Positions 7,031 through 14,938 of a DNA stretch of 37,473 bases are shown here, one piece after another. The notes beneath the pieces were generated by a model. It did not search any database. It worked only from the letters and a program-made list of their open reading frames with translations, and had not been told where the DNA came from. How positions within the stretch are numbered: the stretch's first letter is position 1; every line of letters begins with the position of its first letter. Source of the stretch: Mycobacterium sp. ST-F2 (GTDB lineage Bacteria > Actinomycetota > Actinomycetes > Mycobacteriales > Mycobacteriaceae); contig NZ_JMHT01000054.1 in NCBI RefSeq assembly GCF_001905655.1, positions 1 through 37,473 of the forward strand, given 5' to 3'. Position numbers and translations under genes: made by a program.

Positions 7031-7482
7031 CCACTACCGATGAAACCACCGAGGTCGATGAGACGGTGACCGAGGACGCCGCCACCGAGACCACCGAGGG
7101 CGACACCGAGGCCAGCCGCAGTTTGGCCGGCCTCGGTGGCGACGGCGGCGACGACGCCGAGACGTTCCCGCGCTCGGTGGTGGAGAAGCTGCGGCAGGAG
7201 AACGGGAAGTACCGGCAGCGGGCCGGGCAGGCCGATGCCTATGCCGCGCGGCTGCATACCGAGTTGGTGCGGGCCACCGGCCGACTGGCGGACCCGGCTG
7301 ACCTGGAGTTCGACGCCGCGCACCTGGACGACGCCGAGGCGCTGACCGGGGCCATCGACGCGCTGCTGACCGACAAGCCGCACCTGGCCAGCCGGACGCC
7401 GCGAGGGGACATCGGGCAGGGCCAGCGCGGCCCGGCCTCGGGGTCGTTCTCGTTGCTCGACACCCTGAAATCGCTGGCCTAG
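7027..7482 (+). CDS. Head scaffolding protein
   Basis: The 151-residue protein has an acidic Thr/Glu-rich N-terminus (1-50), a charged coiled-coil-like helix (about 48-85, SVVEKLRQENGKYRQRAGQA) and a short C-terminal tail. This is the usual form of actinophage scaffolds encoded just before the capsid gene. It would shape the prohead and leave before DNA filling. I chose ATG 7027 because it overlaps the previous stop (ATGA); the same frame is open further upstream, but there it is covered by the MuF gene. No prohead protease gene is visible, so a separate scaffold is expected. Confidence 0.85.
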   Translation: MTTTDETTEVDETVTEDAATETTEGDTEASRSLAGLGGDGGDDAETFPRSVVEKLRQENGKYRQRAGQADAYAARLHTELVRATGRLADPADLEFDAAHLDDAEALTGAIDALLTDKPHLASRTPRGDIGQGQRGPASGSFSLLDTLKSLA

Positions 7483-7675
7483 TACCCCTCGGGGGTATGC
7501 TGATGGGGTCGGTTCCTGGCGGACCGGCCCCATCACTGTCCTGGCGACACGGGTTCGACCCCTCCCCGCTGTTCTGCGCGGGGCATCGACGGGGGCAATC
7601 CCGCCCCATCTTCGAAGCTCGCCGGTGCCTCGCGCAGAGCAGCGGAATCCCCTGTGACGCAAGGATTTTCAAGAC
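7483..7675 (+). promoter_or_regulatory. Structured RNA spacer between scaffold and capsid genes
   Basis: This is the only long gap (193 bp) in the structural operon. Directly after the scaffold stop is a 6-bp hairpin, TACCCC/GGGGTA (7483-7497). Three bases later is a 13-bp stem, TGATGGGGTCGGT with ACCGGCCCCATCA (7501-7513, 7523-7535), with one G-T pair and a 9-base loop. More GC hairpins follow. No T-run follows the stems, so simple termination is not favoured; an RNA stabiliser, processing site or attenuator that raises capsid expression fits as well. The capsid ribosome binding site AAGGA is at 7661-7665. Confidence 0.5.
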
Positions 7676-8539
7676 ATGGCCATCGAAGTTACTTCGGGCA
7701 ATTCCACCCTGATTCAGTCCCAGGTCTCCAGCCTGTTGGTGCAGCCGCTGGAGCAGGCCAGCACGTTCCTGGCCGCTGGCCCGGTCGTGCTCGACTCCAG
7801 TTCTCCGGTCCGGGTGCCGCGCATCGTCAACGGCGTGACCGCCGGGTTTGTGGCCGAGGGTGCGCAGATCACCGACGGCGACGTGGCGTTCGATGAGGTG
7901 ACGCTGCTGCCGTCCACGCTCAAGGGCCTCAAGGTGCTGGTCAAGCTCTCCAATGAGCTGATCCGTACCTCGGTCGTCGGCCTGGAAAGCGTGCTGCGGA
8001 CCCGTCTGGTCACCGACGTGGCCAACGCCCTGGACGCGGCGCTGTGGGACGGTGCCGGTACGTCGAACACCATCAAGGGCATCCTGCGCCAGACCGGTAT
8101 TGCGACCGGCACCCTGGACCTGGCCGACCCCGATTCCCTGATCGACGGCCTGGCCGCTGCGCAGGGCAACAAGGTCAGCCCGACCCACTGGGTGATGACC
8201 GCCGCGTCGTTCGCCGCGATCCGCAAGATCAAGGTCGGCACCGGGGACGCCCGTTACGTCATCGACCCCAACACCATCCAGAACGGCACGGAGCTGCGGC
8301 TGTTCGGCCTGCCGGTGATCATCACCGACAACATCGCCAACACGGGCGCAGCTCCCGGCAAGGCGCGCGTCGGCCTGGTCGATATGTCGAAGGTGGTCGT
8401 CGCTCGCGACGTGAACGCCGAGGTCAAGATCCTTGACCAGACCTGGGGCGACTACGACAGCATCGGTATCCGGGTCGTGAGCCGCTGGGACACCGCGCTG
8501 TTGCAGGCCAAGGCCGTCACGCTGCTGACCGAGGCCTGA
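7676..8539 (+). CDS. Major capsid protein, HK97 fold
   Basis: The 287-residue protein has the HK97-fold pattern of the Phage_capsid family. An N-arm is followed by VPRIVNGVTAGFVAEGAQITDGD, FDEVTLLPSTLKGLKVLVKLSNELI (spine helix start) and LVTDVANALDAALWDG, and the P-domain and A-domain continue to the C-terminus. It is short for an HK97 protein because the scaffold is a separate gene. The ATG has AAGGA 10 bases upstream. With terminase, portal, scaffold and neck genes this completes a head-building set. Confidence 0.93.
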   Translation: MAIEVTSGNSTLIQSQVSSLLVQPLEQASTFLAAGPVVLDSSSPVRVPRIVNGVTAGFVAEGAQITDGDVAFDEVTLLPSTLKGLKVLVKLSNELIRTSVVGLESVLRTRLVTDVANALDAALWDGAGTSNTIKGILRQTGIATGTLDLADPDSLIDGLAAAQGNKVSPTHWVMTAASFAAIRKIKVGTGDARYVIDPNTIQNGTELRLFGLPVIITDNIANTGAAPGKARVGLVDMSKVVVARDVNAEVKILDQTWGDYDSIGIRVVSRWDTALLQAKAVTLLTEA

Positions 8540-8853
8540 TGACAGCCGTTACCGGCCAGCAGGTCGCTGACTTCCTGGGCCAGGGCGACGACACCGTGAT
8601 CGTCGCCCTGGCCGGGCAGCACGCCGCGATCATCACCGCGCTGGCCCGCAGCTACACCCGAGGCCGTGGGTTCGCCGGTACCGACCCGGCCGAGGACATC
8701 GCGGCCGTAATCGTCACGGCGACAGCGCGTTTGGTCGCCAACCCCGAGCAGTTGGCGGCGGACTTCGGCAGTGTGTCCCTGCGCGCCGGGTGGCAAGGGT
8801 GGAACCTGGCCGAGCAGATCGTCCTTAACCGGTACCGGGTCAGGGCGCAGTGA
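8539..8853 (+). CDS. Head-to-tail connector (gp15/HK97 gp6-like adaptor)
   Basis: The 104-residue, mostly helical protein has the adaptor pattern (two N-terminal helices, AEDIAAVIVTATARLVANPEQL, then a C-terminal stretch ending in LNRYR). It has the length and position of the ring that binds below the portal. Its ATG shares one base with the capsid stop (TGATG). Such adaptors are found directly after the capsid gene in many actinophages. The exact family is assigned by pattern and position only. Confidence 0.75.
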   Translation: MTAVTGQQVADFLGQGDDTVIVALAGQHAAIITALARSYTRGRGFAGTDPAEDIAAVIVTATARLVANPEQLAADFGSVSLRAGWQGWNLAEQIVLNRYRVRAQ

Positions 8854-9179
8854 TGCTGGGCCGCGACAAGATCACGCTGCACCTGCGTGACCGTGAGACG
8901 GAAGTCGAGACCACCAAGGTCGTGATGGGCCGCGTCATCACTGAACGACTCGAAGGTCAGACCGAGGAACCGCTCAAGGGTCGGCCGCTGTTCGGAATCA
9001 ACAAGTACCGCCTATTGCTGCCGCGCTCGCTCGAATACGAACTAGGTGATTCCGTCGTGATCAGTGTGGACTTCGGCGGGCGGACCGGACTCGGTGCCCG
9101 GTTTGAGGCACCCGTGACGCCGATCTACGACGCTCGCGGCCGTATTCACCATTACGAGGGCATCGTGAAATCGGGCTGA
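8850..9179 (+). CDS. Head-closure / stopper-like protein, last gene of the element
   Basis: The 109-residue (or 108 if ATG 8853 is used) beta-rich protein resembles small head-completion stoppers of the SPP1 gp16 type in length, strand content and position after the adaptor. Its start overlaps the previous stop. In a whole siphophage the next genes would be the tail-completion and tail-tube genes. Here 69 bp follow and then the tRNA. The neck is therefore complete up to the surface where a tail would dock. Confidence 0.65.
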   Translation: MMLGRDKITLHLRDRETEVETTKVVMGRVITERLEGQTEEPLKGRPLFGINKYRLLLPRSLEYELGDSVVISVDFGGRTGLGARFEAPVTPIYDARGRIHHYEGIVKSG

Positions 9180-9205
9180 CCTGCACCGTTCTGGCTGCCC
9201 TGATC

Positions 9206-9223
9206 TTGCACGTAATTTGCACG
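9206..9223. repeat. TTGCACG direct repeats beside the attachment site
   Basis: TTGCACG occurs at 9206-9212 and 9217-9223, 11 bp apart (one helical turn), 26 bp from the end of the tRNA gene. Arm-type sites of tyrosine integrases look like this and lie at this place in attL/attR. Without the integrase or other att site this is only suggestive. Confidence 0.35.
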
Positions 9224-9248
9224 CGACAGGCTAAAACATGCGCTGACC

Positions 9249-9290
9249 TGGTGCCCCCGGCAGGATTCGAACCTGCGGCCTTCTGCTCCG
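9249..9290. other. Attachment site (attR/attL core) in the tRNA 3' half, approximate limits
   Basis: The element ends within this segment: the last element gene stops at 9179, and chromosomal genes in the normal mycobacterial order begin with argS. tRNA att cores usually run from the anticodon or T-arm to the 3' end. The matching duplicate lies left of the window, so exact limits cannot be set. Confidence 0.6.
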
Positions 9291-9324
9291 GAGGCAGACG
9301 CTCTATCCCCTGAGCTACGGGGGC
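9249..9324 (-). tRNA. tRNA-Arg (anticodon CCG), with encoded CCA
   Basis: Read on the minus strand, the 76-nt gene has a 7-bp acceptor stem GCCCCCG/CGGGGGC, a D-arm, the anticodon stem TCTGC/GCAGA with loop CTCCGGA (anticodon CCG at 9291-9289), a T-arm with GGTTCGAATCC and an encoded CCA end (9251-9249). It decodes CGG. The 3' half faces the integrated element, the usual orientation when a tRNA gene is the attachment site. The gene is complete, so its 3' part must have been restored by the element's att copy. Confidence 0.97.
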
Positions 9325-9492
9325 GCATGATGCTGGCAGGCCAGCTGCGCCGTTGGGCGAACACAGACTAGCGCATCGGTGACCGACCCCCCGAATCGGC
9401 GTCAACCACCGAGCGCGTCGGTGTCGACTACTGGGGGCTTGATCTGTCAACCACCAGATGACACCGATGACAAGCGTGAGCAGCTCAGCCCA

Positions 9493-9506
9493 TAGGATGG
9501 ACCCCC
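9493..9506 (+). promoter_or_regulatory. argS promoter -10 with probable leaderless start
   Basis: A -10 hexamer TAGGAT lies at 9493-9498, eight bases before the GTG at 9507, so transcription should start at or within two bases of the start codon. There is no Shine-Dalgarno sequence. No clear -35 is seen, as is common in mycobacteria. The gap 9325-9506 otherwise holds only this and, presumably, the promoter of the divergent tRNA. Confidence 0.5.
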
Positions 9507-11159
9507 GTGACCCCCGCCGATCTGGCTGAACTGCTAAAGAACACCGCCGCCGTGGTCCTGGTCGAACACGACCTGGACATCGCCGCGCTGCCCGAAACAG
9601 TCGCCATCGAGCGCCCGCGTAACCCCGAGCACGGCGATTACGCCACCAACCTGGCGCTGCAGCTGGGCAAGAAGGTCGGCGTCAACCCCCGTCAGCTGGG
9701 CGAATGGCTGGCCGAGGCCCTGATCAACGCCGACGGCATCGCCGACGCCAGCATCGCCGGTCCGGGCTTTGTGAACCTGCGCATCGAGGCGTCCGCGCAG
9801 AGCGTCGTCGTCCTCAACGTCCTGGGTAGCGGTGCGAGTTACGGCACATCCGAGGAGCTCAAGGGCCGCCACATCAACCTGGAGTTCGTCTCGGCCAACC
9901 CGACCGGGCCCATCCACATCGGCGGCACCCGCTGGGCCGCCGTCGGTGATGCGCTGGGCCGCCTGCTGGCCACGCAGGACGCCACCGTCGTCCGCGAGTA
10001 CTACTTCAACGACCACGGCGGTCAGATCGACCGGTTCGCCCGCTCGCTGGTCGCGGCCGCCAAGGGCGAGCCGGCGCCGGAGGACGGCTACGGCGGCGAC
10101 TACATCAAGGACATCGCCGCCGACGTGGTGGCCAAGCGGCCCGACGCGCTGAGCCTGCCCGCCGACGAGTGTCAGGAAGTCTTCCGCGAGCTCGGCGTGG
10201 ATCTGATGTTCGGTCAGATCAAGCAGTCGCTGCACGACTTCGGCACCGACTTCGACGTCTACACCCACGAAGACTCGATGCACACCTCGGGCCGGGTGCA
10301 CCAGGCCATCGACAAGCTGCGCGACAACGGCTCCATCTACGAGCAGGACGGCGCAATCTGGTTGCGCACCACCGAGTTCGGTGACGACAAGGACCGCGTC
10401 GTCATCAAGAGTGACGGCAACCCGGCATATGTCGCCGGCGACATCGCGTACTACCTGGACAAACGCCAGCGCGGATTCGACCTGTGCATCTACATGCTCG
10501 GTGCCGACCACCACGGCTACATCGGCCGGCTGAAGGCCGTCGCGGCCGCGCTGGGCGAGGACCCCGCCACGGTCGAGGTGCTGATCGGTCAGATGGTCAA
10601 CCTAGTCAAGGACGGTCAGCCGATGCGCATGAGCAAGCGCGCCGGCACCGTGATCACCCTGGAGGACCTGGTCGACGCCATCGGCGTGGACGCGGCGCGT
10701 TACGTGCTGATCCGGTCGTCGGTGAACAGCCCCATCGACATCGACCTGGGGCTGTGGGCCAGCGCCTCCAACGAAAACCCGGTCTACTACGTGCAATACG
10801 CGCACGCGCGGCTGTCGGCCCTGGCGCGCAACGCCGCCGACCTGGGCCTACAGCCGGACCTCGGGCACCTCGAACTGCTCGACCACGACCGCGAAGCCAC
10901 CCTGATGCGCACCATCGGCGAGTTCCCGCGGGTGCTCAAAACAGCTGCGGCCCTGCGGGAACCGCACCGCGTGTGCCGCTACCTGGAAGACCTGGCCGGT
11001 GATTACCACCGGTTCTACGACTCCTGCCGGGTGCTCCCGATGGGCGACGAAGAGCACAACGACCTGCACCGGGCGCGGCTCGCGCTGTGCGCGGCCACCC
11101 GCCAGGTCATCGCCAACGGTCTGCAGATCCTCGGCGTCAGCGCTCCGGAGCGGATGTGA
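9507..11159 (+). CDS. argS: Arginyl-tRNA synthetase
   Basis: The 550-residue class I synthetase charges tRNA-Arg with arginine. The N-terminal additional domain (residues 1-90) recognises the tRNA D-loop. The catalytic core has the HIGH-type motif HIGG at 137-140 and the KMSKS-type motif MRMSK at 373-377. The all-helical anticodon-binding domain is at the C-terminus (about 420-550). The length is normal. The start is GTG on a probably leaderless message. The stop overlaps the lysA start. It is encoded next to, and divergent from, a tRNA-Arg gene, the same arrangement as in M. tuberculosis (Rv1292). Confidence 0.97.
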   Translation: MTPADLAELLKNTAAVVLVEHDLDIAALPETVAIERPRNPEHGDYATNLALQLGKKVGVNPRQLGEWLAEALINADGIADASIAGPGFVNLRIEASAQSVVVLNVLGSGASYGTSEELKGRHINLEFVSANPTGPIHIGGTRWAAVGDALGRLLATQDATVVREYYFNDHGGQIDRFARSLVAAAKGEPAPEDGYGGDYIKDIAADVVAKRPDALSLPADECQEVFRELGVDLMFGQIKQSLHDFGTDFDVYTHEDSMHTSGRVHQAIDKLRDNGSIYEQDGAIWLRTTEFGDDKDRVVIKSDGNPAYVAGDIAYYLDKRQRGFDLCIYMLGADHHGYIGRLKAVAAALGEDPATVEVLIGQMVNLVKDGQPMRMSKRAGTVITLEDLVDAIGVDAARYVLIRSSVNSPIDIDLGLWASASNENPVYYVQYAHARLSALARNAADLGLQPDLGHLELLDHDREATLMRTIGEFPRVLKTAAALREPHRVCRYLEDLAGDYHRFYDSCRVLPMGDEEHNDLHRARLALCAATRQVIANGLQILGVSAPERM

Positions 11160-12553
11160 GCGGACAGCCGACCGGCAACGTGGTGCCGGAGATGCCGCGG
11201 ACGCCCGACGAGGTCAACCTGTTGGCGTCGAATGTCTGGCCGCGCAACCTGGTTCGGGGCGCCGACGGTCAGGTCAGCGTCGCCGGCGTGACGGTCGGTG
11301 CGTTGGCCGAGCAGTTCGGCACGCCGCTGTTCGTCATCGACGAGGACGACTTCCGGTCCCGCTGTCGCGAGATCGCCGACGCTTTCGGGGGCGGCGAGCA
11401 CGTGCACTACGCCGGAAAAGCGTTCCTGTGCGCCGAGATTGCGCGCTGGGTCGCGCAGGAGGGCCTGTGCCTGGACGTGGCCACCGGTGGCGAGTTGGCC
11501 GTGGCCCTGCACGCCGAGTTCCCGGCCGACCGAATCACGGTGCACGGCAACAACAAATCGGTCGCTGAACTGACAGCTGCGGTCGCGGCCGGCGTCGGGC
11601 ACATCGTGCTGGACTCCGAGATCGAGATCGAACGCCTGGAGGCCATCGCCGGCGCGGCCGGTGTGGTTCAGGACGTCCTGGTCCGCGTCACCCCGGGCGT
11701 CGAGGCGCACACCCACGAGTTCATCTCCACCGCGCACGAGGACCAGAAGTTCGGGCTCTCGCTCGCCAGTGGCGCCGCGATGGACGCGGTGCGCAAGGTT
11801 TTCGCCACCGACAACCTGCGCCTGGTCGGTCTGCACTGCCACGTCGGCTCGCAGATCTTCGACGTGGCCGGTTTCGAGATCGCCGCGCACCGCGTCATCG
11901 GCCTGCTGCGCGACGTCGTCGCCGAATTCGGCGTCGAGAAGACCGCGCAGATGTCGGTCATGGATCTCGGTGGCGGACTGGGTATCTCGTACCTGCCGAG
12001 CGATGACCCGCCGCCCATGAAGGAACTGGCCGACAAGCTCAAGGCCATCGTGAAGGCCGAGTCGGAGGCCGTCGGGCTGCCCACGCCCAAGCTGGTCGTG
12101 GAGCCCGGTCGGGCCATCGCCGGCCCCGGCACCATCACGCTGTACGAGGTCGGCACCGTGAAAGACGTTGCGGTGTCAGCCGACAAGTACCGGCGCTACG
12201 TCAGCGTCGACGGCGGCATGAGCGACAACATCCGCCCGTCCCTGTACGACGCGCAGTACGACGCCCGGCTGGTGTCCCGCGCCAGCGAGGCCCCGGCGAC
12301 ACTGGCCCGGATCGTCGGAAAGCATTGCGAGACCGGCGACATCATCGTCCGGGACACGTGGGTGTCCAGTGATGTTGGTCCTGGTGACCTAATCGCGGTC
12401 GCCGCCACCGGCGCGTACTGCTACTCGATGTCCAGCCGGTACAACCTGCTGACCCGTCCCGCCGTGGTTGCGGTGAAGGACGGCACTGCACGGCTGATCC
12501 TGCGTCGGGAGACCGTAGAAGACCTGTTGAGCCTGGAGGTGAGTGGTCAATGA
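11156..12553 (+). CDS. lysA: Diaminopimelate decarboxylase
   Basis: The 465-residue PLP enzyme turns meso-diaminopimelate into lysine, the last step of the pathway. The alanine-racemase-like barrel carries the PLP lysine K88 (HYAGKAFLC). Other signatures are EDQKFG, GLHCHVGSQI, the phosphate loop GGGLGISYLPSDD, VEPGRAIAGPGT and the second-subunit segment KHCETGDII. I place the start at GTG 11156, overlapping the argS stop (GTGA). The frame is open further upstream, but homologues begin near NVWPRN. It has a longer N-terminus (about 25 residues) than the M. tuberculosis protein. Confidence 0.96.
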   Translation: MSGQPTGNVVPEMPRTPDEVNLLASNVWPRNLVRGADGQVSVAGVTVGALAEQFGTPLFVIDEDDFRSRCREIADAFGGGEHVHYAGKAFLCAEIARWVAQEGLCLDVATGGELAVALHAEFPADRITVHGNNKSVAELTAAVAAGVGHIVLDSEIEIERLEAIAGAAGVVQDVLVRVTPGVEAHTHEFISTAHEDQKFGLSLASGAAMDAVRKVFATDNLRLVGLHCHVGSQIFDVAGFEIAAHRVIGLLRDVVAEFGVEKTAQMSVMDLGGGLGISYLPSDDPPPMKELADKLKAIVKAESEAVGLPTPKLVVEPGRAIAGPGTITLYEVGTVKDVAVSADKYRRYVSVDGGMSDNIRPSLYDAQYDARLVSRASEAPATLARIVGKHCETGDIIVRDTWVSSDVGPGDLIAVAATGAYCYSMSSRYNLLTRPAVVAVKDGTARLILRRETVEDLLSLEVSGQ

Positions 12554-13869
12554 GTGAAAAGCCGATCGGCGTAGCAGTTCTCGGACTCGGGAACGTCGGG
12601 ACCGAGGTGGTCCGGATCATCGAGAACAGCGCTGACGACCTGGCCGCTCGCATCGGTGCGCCCCTGGAGCTGCGCGGCGTCGGTGTCCGCAAGGTCGCCA
12701 AGGGCCGTGGCGTACCCGTCGAGATGCTCACCGACGACATCGAGGCACTGGTCGCCCGCGACGACGTCGACATCGTCATCGAGCTGATGGGTCCTGTCGA
12801 GCCGGCCCGCAAGGCCATCATGGCCGCGCTGGAGCAGGGCAAGTCGGTGGTCACCGCCAACAAGGCGCTGATGGCGCAGTCCACCGGCGAACTGGCACAG
12901 GCTGCCGAAAAGGCGCGCGTGGACCTCTATTTCGAGGCGGCCGTGGCCGGCGCGATCCCGGTGATCCGTCCGCTGACGCAGTCGCTCGCCGGTGACGTCG
13001 TGTGCCGGGTGGCCGGCATCGTCAACGGCACCACCAACTACATCCTGTCGGCGATGAGCGAGACCGGCGCCGACTACGCCGACGCACTGGCCGAAGCCGG
13101 TGTGCTGGGCTACGCCGAGGCCGACCCGACCGCCGACGTCGAGGGCTATGACGCCGCCGCGAAGGCCGCCATCCTGGCGTCCATCGCGTTCCACACCCGG
13201 GTCACCGCCGACGACGTCTACCGCGAGGGCATGACGAAGGTCAGTGCCGCCGACTTCGAGTCCGCGAAGGCGCTGGGCTGCACCATCAAGCTGCTCGCCA
13301 TCTGCGAGCGCCTGACCACAGGTAAAGGCAAGCAACGGGTTTCGGCCCGTGTCTACCCTGCGCTGGTACCGCTGGACCACCCGCTGGCGTCGGTCAACGG
13401 CGCGTTCAACGCGGTCTTCGTGGAGGCCGAGGCCGCCGGCGAGCTGATGTTCTACGGCCGCGGCGCCGGCGGTGCCCCGACCGCGTCGGCCGTGATGGGT
13501 GACGTCGTCATGGCCGCGCGCAACCGCGTGCAGGGTGGCCGCGGTCCGCGGGAATCCAAGTACGCCAAGCTGCCCATCGCCTCGATCGGCGCGATCGAGA
13601 CCCGCTATTACGTGAGCATGAACGTGGCGGACAAGCCGGGTGTGTTGTCTTCTGTCGCAGCCGAATTCGGCAAGCGTGAGGTCAGCATCGCCGAGGTCCG
13701 TCAGGAGGGCATGGAGGACGAGTCCGGCCAGCGCAGCGGCGCTCGCATCGTCGTCGTCACCCACCGGGCGACCGACGAAGCCCTGTCGGAAACCGTTGCG
13801 GCCCTGGCCGATCACGAAGCAGTGCAGAGCATCAACAGCGTGCTGCGCATGGAAGGAACGAATCGATGA
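12550..13869 (+). CDS. hom: Homoserine dehydrogenase
   Basis: The 439-residue enzyme reduces aspartate semialdehyde to homoserine, the branch point to threonine and methionine. The Rossmann fold begins with VAVLGLGNVGTEVV. The catalytic region includes SVVTANKALMA and the substrate-binding segment GIVNGTTNYILSAM. A C-terminal ACT domain (about 348-435, YYVSMNVADKPGVLSSVA) is the site of feedback control by threonine. ATGA overlaps join it to lysA and thrC. It is called thrA in M. tuberculosis (Rv1294). Confidence 0.97.
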   Translation: MSEKPIGVAVLGLGNVGTEVVRIIENSADDLAARIGAPLELRGVGVRKVAKGRGVPVEMLTDDIEALVARDDVDIVIELMGPVEPARKAIMAALEQGKSVVTANKALMAQSTGELAQAAEKARVDLYFEAAVAGAIPVIRPLTQSLAGDVVCRVAGIVNGTTNYILSAMSETGADYADALAEAGVLGYAEADPTADVEGYDAAAKAAILASIAFHTRVTADDVYREGMTKVSAADFESAKALGCTIKLLAICERLTTGKGKQRVSARVYPALVPLDHPLASVNGAFNAVFVEAEAAGELMFYGRGAGGAPTASAVMGDVVMAARNRVQGGRGPRESKYAKLPIASIGAIETRYYVSMNVADKPGVLSSVAAEFGKREVSIAEVRQEGMEDESGQRSGARIVVVTHRATDEALSETVAALADHEAVQSINSVLRMEGTNR

Positions 13870-14933
13870 GCGTGCACAAGCCGTGGCCCGGCCTGATCGA
13901 GGCCTACCGGGATCGTCTGCCCGGCACCGAGAACTGGACGCCGGTCACCCTGCTCGAGGGTGGCACCCCGCTGATCCACGCCAAGCGGCTGAGCGAACAG
14001 ACCGGCTGCACAGTGCATTTGAAGGTCGAGGGGCTCAACCCGACCGGTTCGTTCAAGGACCGCGGCATGACCATGGCCGTCAGCGACGCTGTGGCCAAGG
14101 GCCAGAAGGCTGTGCTGTGCGCGTCCACCGGCAACACCTCGGCATCGGCGGCCGCTTACGCTGCGCGCGCGGGCATCACCTGCGCGGTCCTGATCCCGCA
14201 GGGCAAGATCGCCATGGGCAAGCTGGCGCAGGCGGTCATGCACGGCGCCAAGATCATTCAGGTCGACGGCAACTTCGACGACTGTCTGGAGCTGGCCCGC
14301 AAGCTGACCGCCGACTACCCGACCATTGCTCTGGTCAACTCGGTCAACCCGGTCCGCATCGAGGGCCAGAAGACCGCGGCGTTCGAGATCGTCGATGCCC
14401 TCGGCACCGCGCCTGACGTGCACTCGCTGCCCGTCGGCAACGCCGGCAACATCACCGCCTACTGGCGCGGCTACCGCGAATACCACCGTGACGGCGTGTC
14501 CGACCGCCTGCCTCGCATGCTCGGCACGCAGGCTGCCGGCGCGGCGCCGCTGGTGCTCGGCGAGCCCGTCAAGAACCCGGAGACCATCGCCACGGCCATC
14601 CGAATCGGTTCTCCGGCTTCGTGGGACGGCGCTGTCGCGGCCAAGGAGCAGTCGGACGGGCGCTTCCTCGCTGCCACCGACGAAGAGATCCTCGCCGCGT
14701 ACCACCTGGTCGCCAAGGCCGAGGGCGTCTTCGTCGAGCCGGCGTCGGCCGCCAGCATCGCGGGCCTGCTCAAGTCGATCGAGGACGGCTGGGTCAAGCC
14801 CGGCTCGACCGTGGTCTGCACCGTCACCGGCAACGGCCTCAAGGACCCCGACAACGCCCTCAAGGGCATGCCCGAGGTCAAGGCCATCCCTGTCGACCCG
14901 ACCGCCGTGGTCGAAAAGCTCGGACTGGTCTGA
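13866..14933 (+). CDS. thrC: Threonine synthase
   Basis: The 355-residue PLP enzyme converts O-phosphohomoserine to threonine. The PLP lysine is K64 in NPTGSFKDRGM, and the phosphate-binding loop is in LPVGNAGNITAYWRGY. The length is that of the short (class II fold, bacterial/plant-like) enzymes. Its ATG overlaps the hom stop. thrB starts 5 bases after its stop, so enzyme and substrate supplier are made together. Confidence 0.97.
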   Translation: MSVHKPWPGLIEAYRDRLPGTENWTPVTLLEGGTPLIHAKRLSEQTGCTVHLKVEGLNPTGSFKDRGMTMAVSDAVAKGQKAVLCASTGNTSASAAAYAARAGITCAVLIPQGKIAMGKLAQAVMHGAKIIQVDGNFDDCLELARKLTADYPTIALVNSVNPVRIEGQKTAAFEIVDALGTAPDVHSLPVGNAGNITAYWRGYREYHRDGVSDRLPRMLGTQAAGAAPLVLGEPVKNPETIATAIRIGSPASWDGAVAAKEQSDGRFLAATDEEILAAYHLVAKAEGVFVEPASAASIAGLLKSIEDGWVKPGSTVVCTVTGNGLKDPDNALKGMPEVKAIPVDPTAVVEKLGLV

Positions 14934-14938
14934 CGCCA

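Larger units (their letters stand above)
1..9290 (+). mobile_element. Integrated phage satellite-like element (right part; left end outside window)
   Basis: Twelve genes, all on the plus strand and mostly overlapping by 1-4 bases, run from an excisionase-like gene to two head-completion genes and stop 70 bp from the 3' end of a tRNA-Arg gene. Functions seen: excisionase, replication ATPase with iterons, HNH nuclease, large terminase, portal, MuF-like protein, scaffold, major capsid, head-tail connector and stopper. No tail tube, tape measure, tail tip, lysin or holin gene is present between the stopper and the tRNA, where a complete siphophage would place them. Known relatives in layout are capsid-forming phage-inducible chromosomal islands and, more loosely, the roughly 10-kb phiRv1/phiRv2 elements of M. 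tuberculosis. The integrase is not in the window. A decayed prophage that lost its tail module is the main alternative, but no gene looks broken. Confidence 0.85.

Noticed and set aside
7545..7580. tRNA T-arm-like GGGTTCGACCCC between scaffold and capsid
   Set aside because: No acceptor, D or anticodon arms can be built around it.
11087..11155. Longer lysA start inside argS
   Set aside because: GTG 11156 gives the standard stop-start overlap and homologues begin later still.
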